A DNA stretch of 39,262 nucleotides from Bacteroidaceae bacterium (GTDB lineage: Bacteria > Bacteroidota > Bacteroidia > Bacteroidales > Bacteroidaceae), in NCBI GenBank assembly GCA_017617575.1, contig JAFZVY010000027.1, positions 1 to 39,262 of the forward strand, written 5' to 3'. Positions 23,558 to 31,722 of this stretch are shown in pieces (positions within the stretch are counted from its first letter, which is position 1; every line of letters begins with the position of its first letter). Made by a program: the position numbers and the translations under genes. Below the pieces are notes generated by a model. That model did not search any database. It was given only the letters and a program-made list of their open reading frames with translations, and was not told where the DNA came from.

Positions 23558-26410
23558 TTACAATTTTGCCTTAACCTCAACCTCTGTGTATGTCTCAAGG
23601 ATATCACCCTCGCGGATGTCGTTGTAGTTAACGATTGAGATACCACAGTCGAAGTCACGACCAACTTCCTTGACGTCGTCCTTGAAGCGCTTGAGGGCGA
23701 GGATTTCACCTGTGTGAACAACGATACCGTCACGAATAACGCGAATCTTGTCTGAACGGTGAATCTTACCATCAGTAACCCATGCACCAGCAACAGTACC
23801 GACCTTTGTAATCTTGTAAACCTGACGAACCTCTGCCTGACCTGTGTTCTCTTCCTTGACTGTTGGTGCAAGCATACCCTCCATGGCGTCTGTAATCTGC
23901 TCGATACAGTCGTAGATGATAGAGTAGAGACGGATGTCCACACCTGCCTGGTCAGCAAGCTTGCGTGCAGCAGCTGAAGGACGAACCTGGAATCCGATGA
24001 TGATTGCGTCTGAAGCCTCTGCAAGAGTTACATCGCTCTCTGAGATTGCACCCACAGCCTTGTGGATGACGTTGACCTGAATCTTCTCTGTAGAGAGCTT
24101 GATGAGTGAGTCGGAGAGTGCCTCGATAGAACCGTCCACGTCACCCTTGACGATAAGGTTAAGCTCCTTGAAGTCGCCAAGTGCGATACGACGTCCAAGC
24201 TCGTTGAGGTCAACACGCTTGAGGGTACGGAGACCCTGCTCGCGCTTGAGCTGCTCACGCTTGTTACAAATCTCACGAGCCTCCTGCTCTGTCTCCATTG
24301 TGTGGAATGTATCACCTGCTGTAGGTGCTCCGTTGAGACCGAGGATAACGGCTGGCTCTGCTGGGAGAGCCTGCTGGATGCGCTGTCCACGCTCGTTGAA
24401 CATAGCCTTGATACGTCCGTAGTGAGTACCTGCGAGTACGATGTCACCCTGATGGAGAGTACCATTGCTTACGAGTACTGTTGCTACGTAACCACGACCC
24501 TTGTCGAGAGTTGACTCGATGATTGAACCTGTTGCCTTACGGTTAGGGTTAGCCTTGAGGTCGAGCATCTCAGCTTCGAGGAGTACCTTCTCCATAAGCT
24601 CAGCTACTCCGATACCCTGCTTTGCAGAGATTTCCTGACACTGGTACTTACCACCCCAATCCTCCACGAGGAGGTTCATGGCAGCAAGCTGCTCGCGAAT
24701 CTTATCTGGGTTAGCTCCTGGCTTATCAATCTTGTTGATGGCGAATACCATAGGTACGCCTGCTGCCTGTGCGTGAGCAATAGCCTCCTTTGTCTGAGGC
24801 ATGATTGCGTCGTCGGCAGCAACGATGATGATGGCGATATCCGTTACCTGAGCACCACGGGCACGCATGGCTGTGAACGCCTCGTGACCCGGAGTATCGA
24901 GGAATGTGATGTGACGGCCGTCAGACATCTTCACGTTGTAGGCACCGATGTGCTGAGTGATACCACCAGCCTCACCTGCGATGACGTTTGTCTTGCGGAT
25001 GTAGTCGAGGAGTGAAGTCTTACCGTGGTCAACGTGTCCCATCACGGTGATGATAGGAGCACGGCTCTCAAGGTCTTCCTCCTTGTCCTCTTCCTCAACG
25101 ATGGCGTTGGAAACTTCCTCACTCACGTAGTTAGTTGTGAAGCCGAACTCCTCTGCTACGATGTTGATTGTCTCGGCATCAAGACGCTGGTTGATACTTA
25201 CCATCATACCGATAGCCATACATGTACCGATAACCTTGTTGACAGGTACGTCCATCATAGTGGCGAGGTCACTTACAGTCACGAACTCAGTAAGCTTGAG
25301 TACCTTGCTCTCTGCGTTCTCCAACTCTTCCTCCTCAGACATACGCTCGCGTGCTGCGTTACGCTTGTCCTTACGGTACTTGACTGCCTTCTTTTCCTGC
25401 TTGGTAGTAAGACGAGCAAGAGTCTCCTTAACCTGCTTTGCTACCTCTTCGTCAGTGAGCTCAACAGGCTTCTGTGGCTGCTTGTTCTTTTTCTTCTTGC
25501 CCTGGTTAGGCTGGTTAGCGTTGCCGCCACCGTTGTTGTTCTTATTCTTGCCTTGGTTTGGCTGGTTGGCGTTATTGTTGTTGCCACCGCCACCATTATT
25601 GTTCTTTTTCTTCTTGCCCTGGTTCTGCTGGCTCTGCTCCTTTGCAGCAGCTTCAACGTCCACGCGCTGGTTGTTCATACGGTTACGCTTCTTCTTCTCA
25701 CCGTTCTCACCGTTCTTCTCGTTGCGCTCCTTCTTCTTCTCTGCCTTGCTCTTGCGGTCAGGGCGAGTCTTTGAGTTGAGGCTTGAGAGGTCGATGAATC
25801 CAACCTGCTTGAACTGTACGCTTGGCTCCTGTGGTGCAGAGAGACGGTAAACGCCGTCCTCAGTCATCTCAAGACGGTCGCTTACGCTCTTCTTTGTCTT
25901 GTCTGACTCAGGTGCAGGAGTGACAGTAGCAACTGGAGTTGCCTCTGGCTTTGTTTCTTTAACTGCGGCAGGTGCCTCTTTTGCAACTTCCTTCACAGCT
26001 TCCTTGACTACTTCAGTAGCCTTGGCAGGAGCAGGTGCCTGAGCCTTCTCCTCCTCAGCCTTCTTGCCGTCGTTGATGTTGCCGACAACCTTGAGCTGAA
26101 GCTTCTGCTTCTCAGCGTTGAGACGGAAAATCTCCTGTTCCTTGCGGAGCTTCTCCTCGCGGTTCTTCTCCTTGAGTTCCTTCTTTTCCTGCTTCTCACG
26201 CTCCTTGCGCTCAAGAATCTTCTGCTGAGTCTCGTCATGCTTGTTCTTGTCGTCGCCGAAAGCACTCATAAGCAACTTGTATTGCTCATCCGTGATCTTT
26301 GCGTTAGGGCTGGCGTCCTCAAGAGCCTGTCCCTTCTTCTGTAGGAATTCTGCCACGGTGTTGATTCCTACATTGAGTTCCTTTAATGCTTTATTTAGTC
26401 TTACTGCCAT
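23558..26410 (-). CDS. infB: translation initiation factor IF-2
   Basis: IF-2 is the GTPase that brings initiator fMet-tRNA to the 30S subunit and promotes subunit joining. The product is 950 aa. The N-terminal IF2_N domain ([25 protein letters not shown]) starts at residue 3. A long charged, low-complexity region (~60-330) includes KEKR-rich helices and repeats of NQPNQGK(N/K)K with poly-Asn/Gly. A second IF2_N-like unit ([20 protein letters not shown]) follows. The G domain has GHVDHGKT at ~458-465, DTPGHEAF and NKID. The C-terminal domains hold [22 protein letters not shown] and the fMet-tRNA-binding C2 region. The middle region is the most variable part, as usual. Confidence 0.97.
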   Translation of the reverse strand: MAVRLNKALKELNVGINTVAEFLQKKGQALEDASPNAKITDEQYKLLMSAFGDDKNKHDETQQKILERKEREKQEKKELKEKNREEKLRKEQEIFRLNAEKQKLQLKVVGNINDGKKAEEEKAQAPAPAKATEVVKEAVKEVAKEAPAAVKETKPEATPVATVTPAPESDKTKKSVSDRLEMTEDGVYRLSAPQEPSVQFKQVGFIDLSSLNSKTRPDRKSKAEKKKERNEKNGENGEKKKRNRMNNQRVDVEAAAKEQSQQNQGKKKKNNNGGGGNNNNANQPNQGKNKNNNGGGNANQPNQGKKKKNKQPQKPVELTDEEVAKQVKETLARLTTKQEKKAVKYRKDKRNAARERMSEEEELENAESKVLKLTEFVTVSDLATMMDVPVNKVIGTCMAIGMMVSINQRLDAETINIVAEEFGFTTNYVSEEVSNAIVEEEDKEEDLESRAPIITVMGHVDHGKTSLLDYIRKTNVIAGEAGGITQHIGAYNVKMSDGRHITFLDTPGHEAFTAMRARGAQVTDIAIIIVAADDAIMPQTKEAIAHAQAAGVPMVFAINKIDKPGANPDKIREQLAAMNLLVEDWGGKYQCQEISAKQGIGVAELMEKVLLEAEMLDLKANPNRKATGSIIESTLDKGRGYVATVLVSNGTLHQGDIVLAGTHYGRIKAMFNERGQRIQQALPAEPAVILGLNGAPTAGDTFHTMETEQEAREICNKREQLKREQGLRTLKRVDLNELGRRIALGDFKELNLIVKGDVDGSIEALSDSLIKLSTEKIQVNVIHKAVGAISESDVTLAEASDAIIIGFQVRPSAAARKLADQAGVDIRLYSIIYDCIEQITDAMEGMLAPTVKEENTGQAEVRQVYKITKVGTVAGAWVTDGKIHRSDKIRVIRDGIVVHTGEILALKRFKDDVKEVGRDFDCGISIVNYNDIREGDILETYTEVEVKAKL

Positions 26411-26419
26411 CTTTTCTTG

Positions 26420-26541
26420 TTTAGTGTTTAGTGTTTAGAGTTTAGAGACCTTTACTGTTAAGCCAAATCGTGTTGGGGTTTAATGAGTGAATAGAGTAAA
26501 GTCTCTCAACTCTAAGCACTCATCTCTCATCTTTCATAAGA
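26420..26541. repeat. 7-nt-period arrays in the nusA-infB spacer
   Basis: 26420-26447 holds TTTAGTG twice then TTTAGAG twice. 26507-26541 holds five heptamers (CAACTCT, AAGCACT, CATCTCT, CATCTTT, CATAAGA). The first lies ten bases upstream of the infB start on the minus strand. Confidence 0.75.
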
Positions 26542-26543
26542 GA

Positions 26544-27806
26544 TTATTGTTCAAACTCTGCACGGAGAATATTGAGGACGTCGTCCACAGTGTTCTCTTC
26601 GAGGTCTGCCTTGGCGATAATCATGTCGCGTGGAGCGTTGAGTACGCTCTTGGCAGTTTCGAGGCCAATGCCCTTGATGGCGTCGATAATCCACTCGTCG
26701 ATTTCGTCCTTGAACTCATCGAGGAGGATATCCTCTTCGTCTGGCTGGCTACCGTCAAGCTCACGGAATACGTCGATAGTGTAGTCTGTGAGCATACTTG
26801 CGAGCTTGATATTGTGTCCGTTCTTACCGATGGCAAGAGAAACCTGATCTGGCTTGAGGTAAACCTCTGCCTTCTTGTTCTCGTCGTCGATGACGATTGA
26901 CTCTGTACGTGCAGGGCTAAGTGCACGCTGGATGAAGAGCTGGAGGTTGTTAGCATAGTTGATAACGTCGATGTTCTCGTTGCAAAGCTCGCGAACGATA
27001 CCGTGGATACGGCTACCCTTCACACCGACGCAGGCACCAACGGCGTCAATACGCTCGTTGTAGCTCTCAACGGCAATCTTTGCACGCTCACCAGGGATAC
27101 GCGCAATCTTGCGTACTGTGATGAGTCCGTCGTTGATTTCTGGGATTTCGTTCTCAAGAAGTCTCTGGAGGAACTCAGGTGCAGTACGGCTGAGGATAAT
27201 CTTTGGGTTGTTGTTGAGGTTATCCACACGGAGAACGACGGCACGAGCAGTCTCACCCTTGCGGAAGTAGTCGCCTGGAATCTGCTCTGACTTTGGAAGG
27301 AGAAGCTCGTTACCCTCGTCGTCGATGAGGAGAGTCTCACGCTTCCATACCTGATAAACCTCACCACTTACGATAGTACCAACCTTGTCGATGTACTTGT
27401 TGTAGAGGTTGTCGTGCTCAAGGTCAAGGATTTTGCTTGCCATAGTCTGACGGAGTGTGAGGATGGCGCGGCGACCGAAGTCTGCGAAGTTTACCTTCTC
27501 ACTCACGTCCTCGCCAATCTCGAAGTCTGCGTCAATCTTCTGAGCATCTGAAAGGCTGATTTCAGCGTTCTCGTTCTGTACCTCGCCATCTGCTACAACC
27601 ACGCGGTTGCGGTAGATTTCGAAGTCACCCTTGTCTGGGTTCACGATAACGTCGAAGTTCTCATCTGAACCGAATGTCTTCTGTAATACGCTACGGAATG
27701 AATCCTCGAGAACGCTGACGAGGGTTGCTCGGTCAATGTTCTTTGTCTCCTTGAAGTCCTTGAAGGTGTCAATCAAGTTTACCTGTTCTTCTTTTTTCTT
27801 TGCCAT
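26544..27806 (-). CDS. nusA: transcription elongation/termination factor NusA
   Basis: NusA binds RNA polymerase and nascent RNA and modulates pausing, termination and antitermination. At 420 aa it has an N-terminal polymerase-binding domain (~1-130, LVSVLEDSFRSVLQKTFG...), an S1 domain (GTVVS-like GTIVSGEVYQVWKRETLLI), and KH1/KH2 domains (ARIPGERAKIAVES, GACVGVKGSRIHGIVREL, VSLAIGKNGHNIKLAS). The acidic tail has one helix-hairpin-helix-like segment (IDAIKGIGLETAKSVLNAPRDMI). It lacks the two acidic repeats of E. coli NusA, normal for this phylum. It sits between rimP and infB, the classic order. Confidence 0.96.
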   Translation of the reverse strand: MAKKKEEQVNLIDTFKDFKETKNIDRATLVSVLEDSFRSVLQKTFGSDENFDVIVNPDKGDFEIYRNRVVVADGEVQNENAEISLSDAQKIDADFEIGEDVSEKVNFADFGRRAILTLRQTMASKILDLEHDNLYNKYIDKVGTIVSGEVYQVWKRETLLIDDEGNELLLPKSEQIPGDYFRKGETARAVVLRVDNLNNNPKIILSRTAPEFLQRLLENEIPEINDGLITVRKIARIPGERAKIAVESYNERIDAVGACVGVKGSRIHGIVRELCNENIDVINYANNLQLFIQRALSPARTESIVIDDENKKAEVYLKPDQVSLAIGKNGHNIKLASMLTDYTIDVFRELDGSQPDEEDILLDEFKDEIDEWIIDAIKGIGLETAKSVLNAPRDMIIAKADLEENTVDDVLNILRAEFEQ

Positions 27807-27841
27807 TATATTTTAGTTTTAATTTTTATTCTTGTTTTGGT

Positions 27842-27863
27842 AAAATGCCGTACACGGCATTTT
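27842..27863. promoter_or_regulatory. hairpin in the rimP-nusA spacer
   Basis: AAAATGCCGT (27842-27851) and ACGGCATTTT (27854-27863) form a perfect stem with T-tracts possible on both strands. On the minus strand it lies 36 nt before the nusA start and could act as an attenuator or a processing site. Confidence 0.6.
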
Positions 27864-27903
27864 GTTTGTTAGAATATTTTTCTCTTGCCTTTCCAAGGAA
27901 AAA

Positions 27904-27936
27904 TTAGGGAACCTTTAGGGAACCTTAACGAAGGAT
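27904..27936. repeat. 11-nt-period array (3 units) between rimP and nusA
   Basis: TTAGGGAACCT occurs twice in exact tandem (27904-27925), followed by a degenerate TAACGAAGGAT. It fits the 11-mer family seen at 995, 30428, 38290 and 38889. Confidence 0.7.
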
Positions 27937-27977
27937 TTCCGGAGGCTCTCGCTGGGAAAAATATTCTGCCAGACTTG

Positions 27978-28445
27978 TTATTTGAAGTCGATTATGCTCT
28001 TAACCCACTTTACGTCAGAGTAAGCATACTTCTTTTCTACCTCGACAAGCTGAGGACGTTTCTTGCCTTCAACCTTCTGCTTCTCCTGTACGAGTACGCT
28101 GAATCCGTTCTCGTCTGCCTCCTTGAGGCATCCTTCCATCTTGATGCCGTCGGCTGTGAGAAGCTCCACGTCGTAGCCGATGTTGTTAATGTATTGCTGT
28201 ACCACCTTGAATGGCTGGCCTATTCCGGCAGAGCCTACTTCAAGTTCAAAGTCCTCAACCTCACGGTCAAAGTGCTCTTCGATGAACTTGCTGAGTTCAC
28301 AGCAGTCCTCAATCCATACACCATCCTTGTGGTCAATCTCAACCGTAATCTTGTTCTGGTCGTCCACGTTGGCGTCAACGAGGAAATATTCCTTACCTGA
28401 AAGCCACTCAAGTGCTAACTCCTTTACTTTGTTTTTGTCGATCAT
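27978..28445 (-). CDS. rimP: ribosome maturation factor RimP
   Basis: RimP assists late maturation of the 30S subunit. I start it at the ATG at 28445 (155 aa, the usual RimP size); the frame extends upstream without homology. Features are VDANVDDQNKITVEIDHKDGVWIEDCCELSKFIEEHFDR (the family's conserved Asp-rich strand-helix unit) and FELEVGSAGIGQPFK, corresponding to the ELEVSSPGxxRPL motif. LQ-like Sm-type C-terminal strands follow, ending in VKWVKSIIDFK. It is the first gene of the rimP-nusA-infB-suf run. It has a ~145-nt leader behind the promoter at 28596-28626. Confidence 0.93.
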   Translation of the reverse strand: MIDKNKVKELALEWLSGKEYFLVDANVDDQNKITVEIDHKDGVWIEDCCELSKFIEEHFDREVEDFELEVGSAGIGQPFKVVQQYINNIGYDVELLTADGIKMEGCLKEADENGFSVLVQEKQKVEGKKRPQLVEVEKKYAYSDVKWVKSIIDFK

Positions 28446-28595
28446 AGAAATTCGTAAAAATAACTTTTGATAAGATAAGTCGGATTCCAATCGGCTGTCT
28501 TGCCTCCTGAAATTATTGTTTGAAATCAGAACCCGACGTAAGTTCTTAAAATTAGAGAGAGGGAACTTTGCAGCCCCCTCTCCTTTTCTACGCTG

Positions 28596-28626
28596 CAAAA
28601 TTACGAATAATATTCTTAATTACAAA
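28596..28626 (-). promoter_or_regulatory. promoter of the rimP-nusA-infB-suf operon
   Basis: On the minus strand, TTTG (28623-28626), exactly 19 nt, then TAATTTTG (28596-28603), is a full Bacteroidales -33/-7 match. The start is expected near 28589. The ~145-nt leader can form a GAGAGGGGG/CCCTCTCTC stem-loop just after the start (~28553-28584). Confidence 0.8.
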
Positions 28627-28707
28627 AAAATGTGAGGATTTAAACCATTTTTTATTGTAAATATCTAACTTTTGCTCGATTTATCGCATAAATAATAAAA
28701 AAAATGC

Positions 28708-28715
28708 TATTTTTG
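28708..28715 (+). promoter_or_regulatory. -7 element for the VTC-domain gene
   Basis: TATTTTTG matches TAnnTTTG and lies 53 nt before the ATG. No clear TTTG is present at the usual distance. Together with the rimP promoter it makes this 323-nt spacer a divergent promoter region. Confidence 0.5.
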
Positions 28716-28768
28716 CACAAGATAAAAGAATAAAAAATGATTTTTACCGTAAAACAATTTAACCATTA

Positions 28769-29569
28769 ATGAATGAATTGAACGAATTGGACAAGGAAAT
28801 ATCTTCTTTACTTTCTTCGATGACGCCAATCACATTGGAGGAAATGTCAGGAATACGCCTGATGAATCGTCTCGACACCAAGTATGTGGCGAACAAGAGA
28901 CAATTGATTCAGTTGCTGGGATTGGTTCAGGATAAATATTATGTTCAGGAAACTTTAAACAACAGAATTATTCCATACTGTACAACTTACTATGACACGG
29001 ATGACCATGCAATGTACATGATGCACCACAACAAGCGTGCAGGACGTTGCAAGGTAAGGGTTCGTACGTATCTTGCCTCAGACATTACGTTCCTTGAGGT
29101 GAAGAACAAGAACAACCACGGACGTACCAAGAAAAAGCGTATCGAGGTGCCTTCGCAGGACAACTTCCGCGACACGGAGGGTGCTGGCGAACTCGTAGAG
29201 CGTAAGACTGGATTCCGTCTTGACAGCCTCAACGCCGTGGTACAGAATCACTTTGACCGTGTCACTCTCGTGAATCACGAAAAGACTGAGCGTCTGACGA
29301 TAGACTTCAACATCCGCTTTGACAACTTCGAGACAGGACAGGAACACGGTACCGACCAGCTCGTGGTTATCGAATTGAAGCGTGACGGAAACGTCTATTC
29401 GCCAATCATCAATCTTCTTCGCGACATCCACGTGCCTGTGTCAGGATTCAGCAAATGCTGCATCGGCATGGCGCTGACAGACATGTCGCTGAAGCGTAAC
29501 AATTTCAAGCCAAGGCTCAGGAACATAGAAAAGATTAACGGACGCAAGTTCATAAAGAATCCAATTTAA
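28769..29569 (+). CDS. VTC-domain polyphosphate-polymerase-like protein
   Basis: The 266-aa product belongs to the VTC (vacuolar transporter chaperone) / CYTH-like tunnel family. The eukaryotic member Vtc4 makes polyphosphate from ATP. Visible elements are MNRLDTKYVANKRQLIQLL (start of the tunnel), TTYYDTDDHAMYMMHHNKRAGRCKVRVRTY (with the paired basic strand), TFLEVKNKNNHGRTKKKR, LTIDFNIRFDNF and VVIELKRDG. These acidic and basic pairs are expected to hold phosphate and metal. No membrane segment is seen. It is followed by a DUF4956 membrane protein, the usual bacterial partner. Activity is inferred from the family, not demonstrated. Confidence 0.88.
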   Translation: MNELNELDKEISSLLSSMTPITLEEMSGIRLMNRLDTKYVANKRQLIQLLGLVQDKYYVQETLNNRIIPYCTTYYDTDDHAMYMMHHNKRAGRCKVRVRTYLASDITFLEVKNKNNHGRTKKKRIEVPSQDNFRDTEGAGELVERKTGFRLDSLNAVVQNHFDRVTLVNHEKTERLTIDFNIRFDNFETGQEHGTDQLVVIELKRDGNVYSPIINLLRDIHVPVSGFSKCCIGMALTDMSLKRNNFKPRLRNIEKINGRKFIKNPI

Positions 29570-29575
29570 CAAGAA

Positions 29576-29636
29576 TCTCAAGTCTCAAATTTATAATTTA
29601 TGCGTCCCGATATGAGCCGGAGGCATAAATTTGACA
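29576..29636. repeat. hairpin element, copy 2 (VTC-DUF4956 spacer)
   Basis: AATTTATGCGTCC (29595-29607) pairs with GGAGGCATAAATT (29619-29631) with one mismatch. The left flank TCTCAAGTCTCAAATTT matches the element at 9320-9383. Confidence 0.65.
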
Positions 29637-29693
29637 TGATAGATTTCACATTATACTAAACGAATTATTAACTAAAAAAATTACTACAATACA

Positions 29694-30392
29694 ATGGATG
29701 CAATTAATGATTTCCTCGCGGTACTTTCAAGTGATACTTGTCGTATTCTTGACCTCATTCTCCGCTTGATTATTAACACATTTTTCTCAATGGTCATCGC
29801 ACGATGCTTTTATTTCCCAAAGGCACGTCGCAAGGACTTCTTCTTCACTTACATTCTCGTAGGTTTCTGTATCTTCATGCTTATCCACCTCATGGGTGAC
29901 GCTAAGATTAAGACAGGTATTGCAATGGGACTCTTCGCTATCTTCTGCATCATGCGTTATCGTACAGAGTCTGTGCCAATCCGCGAGATGACCTACCTCT
30001 TCCTTATCATCTCACTCTCAGCAATCAACGGTCTTGCATGGGAGGCAGACATCAGTCCTAAGCATCCAGAGTTTGCAGGTCCACTTATGACTTCTATGGG
30101 TGAGCTTATCCTCACAGATGCAATCTTCATCTTTGGTGTTTGGATGGCTGAGGCTAACATGCTCGTAAAGAGCCTTTCTTCAAAGTACATCAAGTACGAC
30201 AAGATTGACCTCATCAAGCCAAGCAAGCGCGAGGAACTTATTGCTGACCTCAAGGAGCGTACAGGTCTTGACATCACAAACGTAGCTATTGGTTCTATTG
30301 ACTTCCTCAAGGATATGGCACTCATCAAGATTTACTATAATACAGATGAGGAGGACGAGTCAGTTAAGAAGATGCCAAAGGAGTATCAGTAA
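29694..30392 (+). CDS. DUF4956-family membrane protein
   Basis: The 232-aa product has hydrophobic segments at about residues 17-36, 47-66, 73-85 and 98-115, plus one near 140-155. A hydrophilic C-terminal domain with a ferredoxin-like pattern follows (REELIADLKERTGLDITNVAIGSIDFLKDMALIKIYY). This matches DUF4956 membrane proteins, which commonly sit beside VTC-domain proteins in bacteria, presumably as membrane partner. The function is not established. 124 nt separate it from the VTC gene. An 11-nt repeat array follows 35 nt after its stop. Confidence 0.85.
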   Translation: MDAINDFLAVLSSDTCRILDLILRLIINTFFSMVIARCFYFPKARRKDFFFTYILVGFCIFMLIHLMGDAKIKTGIAMGLFAIFCIMRYRTESVPIREMTYLFLIISLSAINGLAWEADISPKHPEFAGPLMTSMGELILTDAIFIFGVWMAEANMLVKSLSSKYIKYDKIDLIKPSKREELIADLKERTGLDITNVAIGSIDFLKDMALIKIYYNTDEEDESVKKMPKEYQ

Positions 30393-30427
30393 TCTTCAAT
30401 TTTCAGTAGGAAGAAAGTACTGACTAT

Positions 30428-30460
30428 TATGAGACTCATATGAGACTTGTATGAGACTCT
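30428..30460. repeat. 11-nt-period array (3 units) after the DUF4956 gene
   Basis: TATGAGACTCA, TATGAGACTTG and TATGAGACTCT lie in exact tandem. The same word in reverse complement makes up part of the array at 995-1049. Confidence 0.85.
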
Positions 30461-30520
30461 TGGCAAAAATACAATTTACGGCTACTTAGCATTTTTTTGT
30501 AACCGCAAAAAGAAATTTAT

Positions 30521-31315
30521 ATGAATAAAAAAATATTGGGCACACTTGCCCTTCTCATGCTCTTGCCATCATTCTCATTTGCACAGGATGACGACTTCGG
30601 TGTTGACCTTGGCGTGAGTGCTGAGAAAAAACTGACAAAGGGCGTGAACCTCGAAGCAGAACTTGGAGTGCGCACTCAGGACAACAGCAAGGAGGTAGAG
30701 CGTTGGAGCGCAGGTCTCGGACTTGACTTCAAGCTATACTCTTCTGCTTCAAAGAAGTTTGACCTCAAGGCTTCTGCTGGATGGGAGTACATCTGGCAGA
30801 ACAAGCTCGGACTTACTGAGGATAAGTTTGATGAAGGCGGCAATAGTAAGGGCTTCAACGTGACTAAGCAATATTGGCAGCCACGTCATAGGACTACCGT
30901 AGGTCTTGGTGCTTCATACAAGCCAAACAAACGTTGGAGCTTCTCACTCAAGGAGTCTGTTCGCTACAATCATTATAATGCCGTTGATAGCGTTAATTTC
31001 AAGTATCGTTACAACGACGATGATGAGGCTTACTTGAAGTCTGTTAGTGGCAAGGATTCACGTGACCGTTTTGAACTTCGCTCTAAGGCTGAGGTTCAAT
31101 ATGATATCAAGCGTTGCCCATTGGCTCCATTCGTATCTGTTGACTACGGCTGTGGCTTGAACTATACAGGTCACAAGTGGAAGCTTTCAGGAGGAACGGA
31201 TTATAAACTCGGCAAGACTGACAAGTTGACTATCTATTATCGTTTCCAGACGGAAAATGATGATGATGAGCCAAATGGTCACATCTTTGGATTGGGTTAT
31301 AACCATAAATTCTAA
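30521..31315 (+). CDS. DUF2490-like outer-membrane beta-barrel protein
   Basis: The 264-aa product has a signal peptide (MNKKILGTLALLMLLPSFSFA, cleavage before QDDD). The rest alternates short amphipathic strands (VNLEAELGVRTQ, RWSAGLGLDFKLY, FDLKASAGWEYIW, KWKLSGGTDYKLG, KLTIYYRFQ) and ends in Phe (GLGYNHKF). This is the C-terminal signature of outer-membrane barrels. The pattern fits DUF2490, whose role is unknown. It likely forms a co-transcribed unit with the next two genes, the first of which starts 5 nt after its stop. Confidence 0.82.
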   Translation: MNKKILGTLALLMLLPSFSFAQDDDFGVDLGVSAEKKLTKGVNLEAELGVRTQDNSKEVERWSAGLGLDFKLYSSASKKFDLKASAGWEYIWQNKLGLTEDKFDEGGNSKGFNVTKQYWQPRHRTTVGLGASYKPNKRWSFSLKESVRYNHYNAVDSVNFKYRYNDDDEAYLKSVSGKDSRDRFELRSKAEVQYDIKRCPLAPFVSVDYGCGLNYTGHKWKLSGGTDYKLGKTDKLTIYYRFQTENDDDEPNGHIFGLGYNHKF

Positions 31316-31320
31316 TTTTT

Positions 31321-31713
31321 ATGAAGAAGTTTTTAATGATGTTTGCAGCAATGGCTTTCACCATGTCTGCCTTTGCTGAGGACTATACTCTTTATTACGA
31401 ATCTGCCACAGAGGGTGGAAACGTGGAGGTAAGTGCCGTTGCCAAGTTGCAGAAGCTCGTCTTCAAGAATGGCGTGCTTGCTGTTACTTTTAAGGATGGA
31501 ACAACTCAGACGACAAACCTCTCTGCAGTTAAGCGTCTTTTCTTCGCTACTCCTGCCACAGGTGTGGAGAGCGTTGAGGCAGAAGATGTCGAGAACGTTA
31601 AGGTGGAAGGTGCTGTATATGACCTCATGGGTCGCAAGGTGAGCGAAAACTTTGGGGACAATCTTCCAAAGGGAATGTATATTGTTGGTGGCAAGAAGGT
31701 GCTTGTAAAATAA
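31321..31713 (+). CDS. small secreted protein with sorting-like tail
   Basis: The 130-aa product has a signal peptide (MKKFLMMFAAMAFTMSAFA, cut before EDY). A short beta-module follows, LVFKNGVLAVTFKDGTTQTTNLSAVKRLFFA, of a kind repeated in many Bacteroidales secreted proteins. The C-terminal stretch AVYDLMGRKVSE...LPKGMYIVGGKKVLVK resembles a type A sorting tail. Almost nothing lies between the module and the tail, so it looks like a minimal carrier or remnant. It starts 5 nt after the barrel gene and ends 9 nt before the next start, suggesting translational coupling. Function unknown. Confidence 0.78.
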   Translation: MKKFLMMFAAMAFTMSAFAEDYTLYYESATEGGNVEVSAVAKLQKLVFKNGVLAVTFKDGTTQTTNLSAVKRLFFATPATGVESVEAEDVENVKVEGAVYDLMGRKVSENFGDNLPKGMYIVGGKKVLVK

Positions 31714-31722
31714 AGGTGCGTT

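Noticed and set aside
25025-25850. Leucine- and phenylalanine-rich frames on the plus strand
   Set aside because: They are complements of the Lys/Glu/Asn-rich low-complexity region of infB; the apparent hydrophobicity is an antisense artefact.
28446-28598. N-terminal extension of RimP
   Set aside because: It would span most of the leader RNA and reach past the predicted transcription start at ~28589, with no homology.
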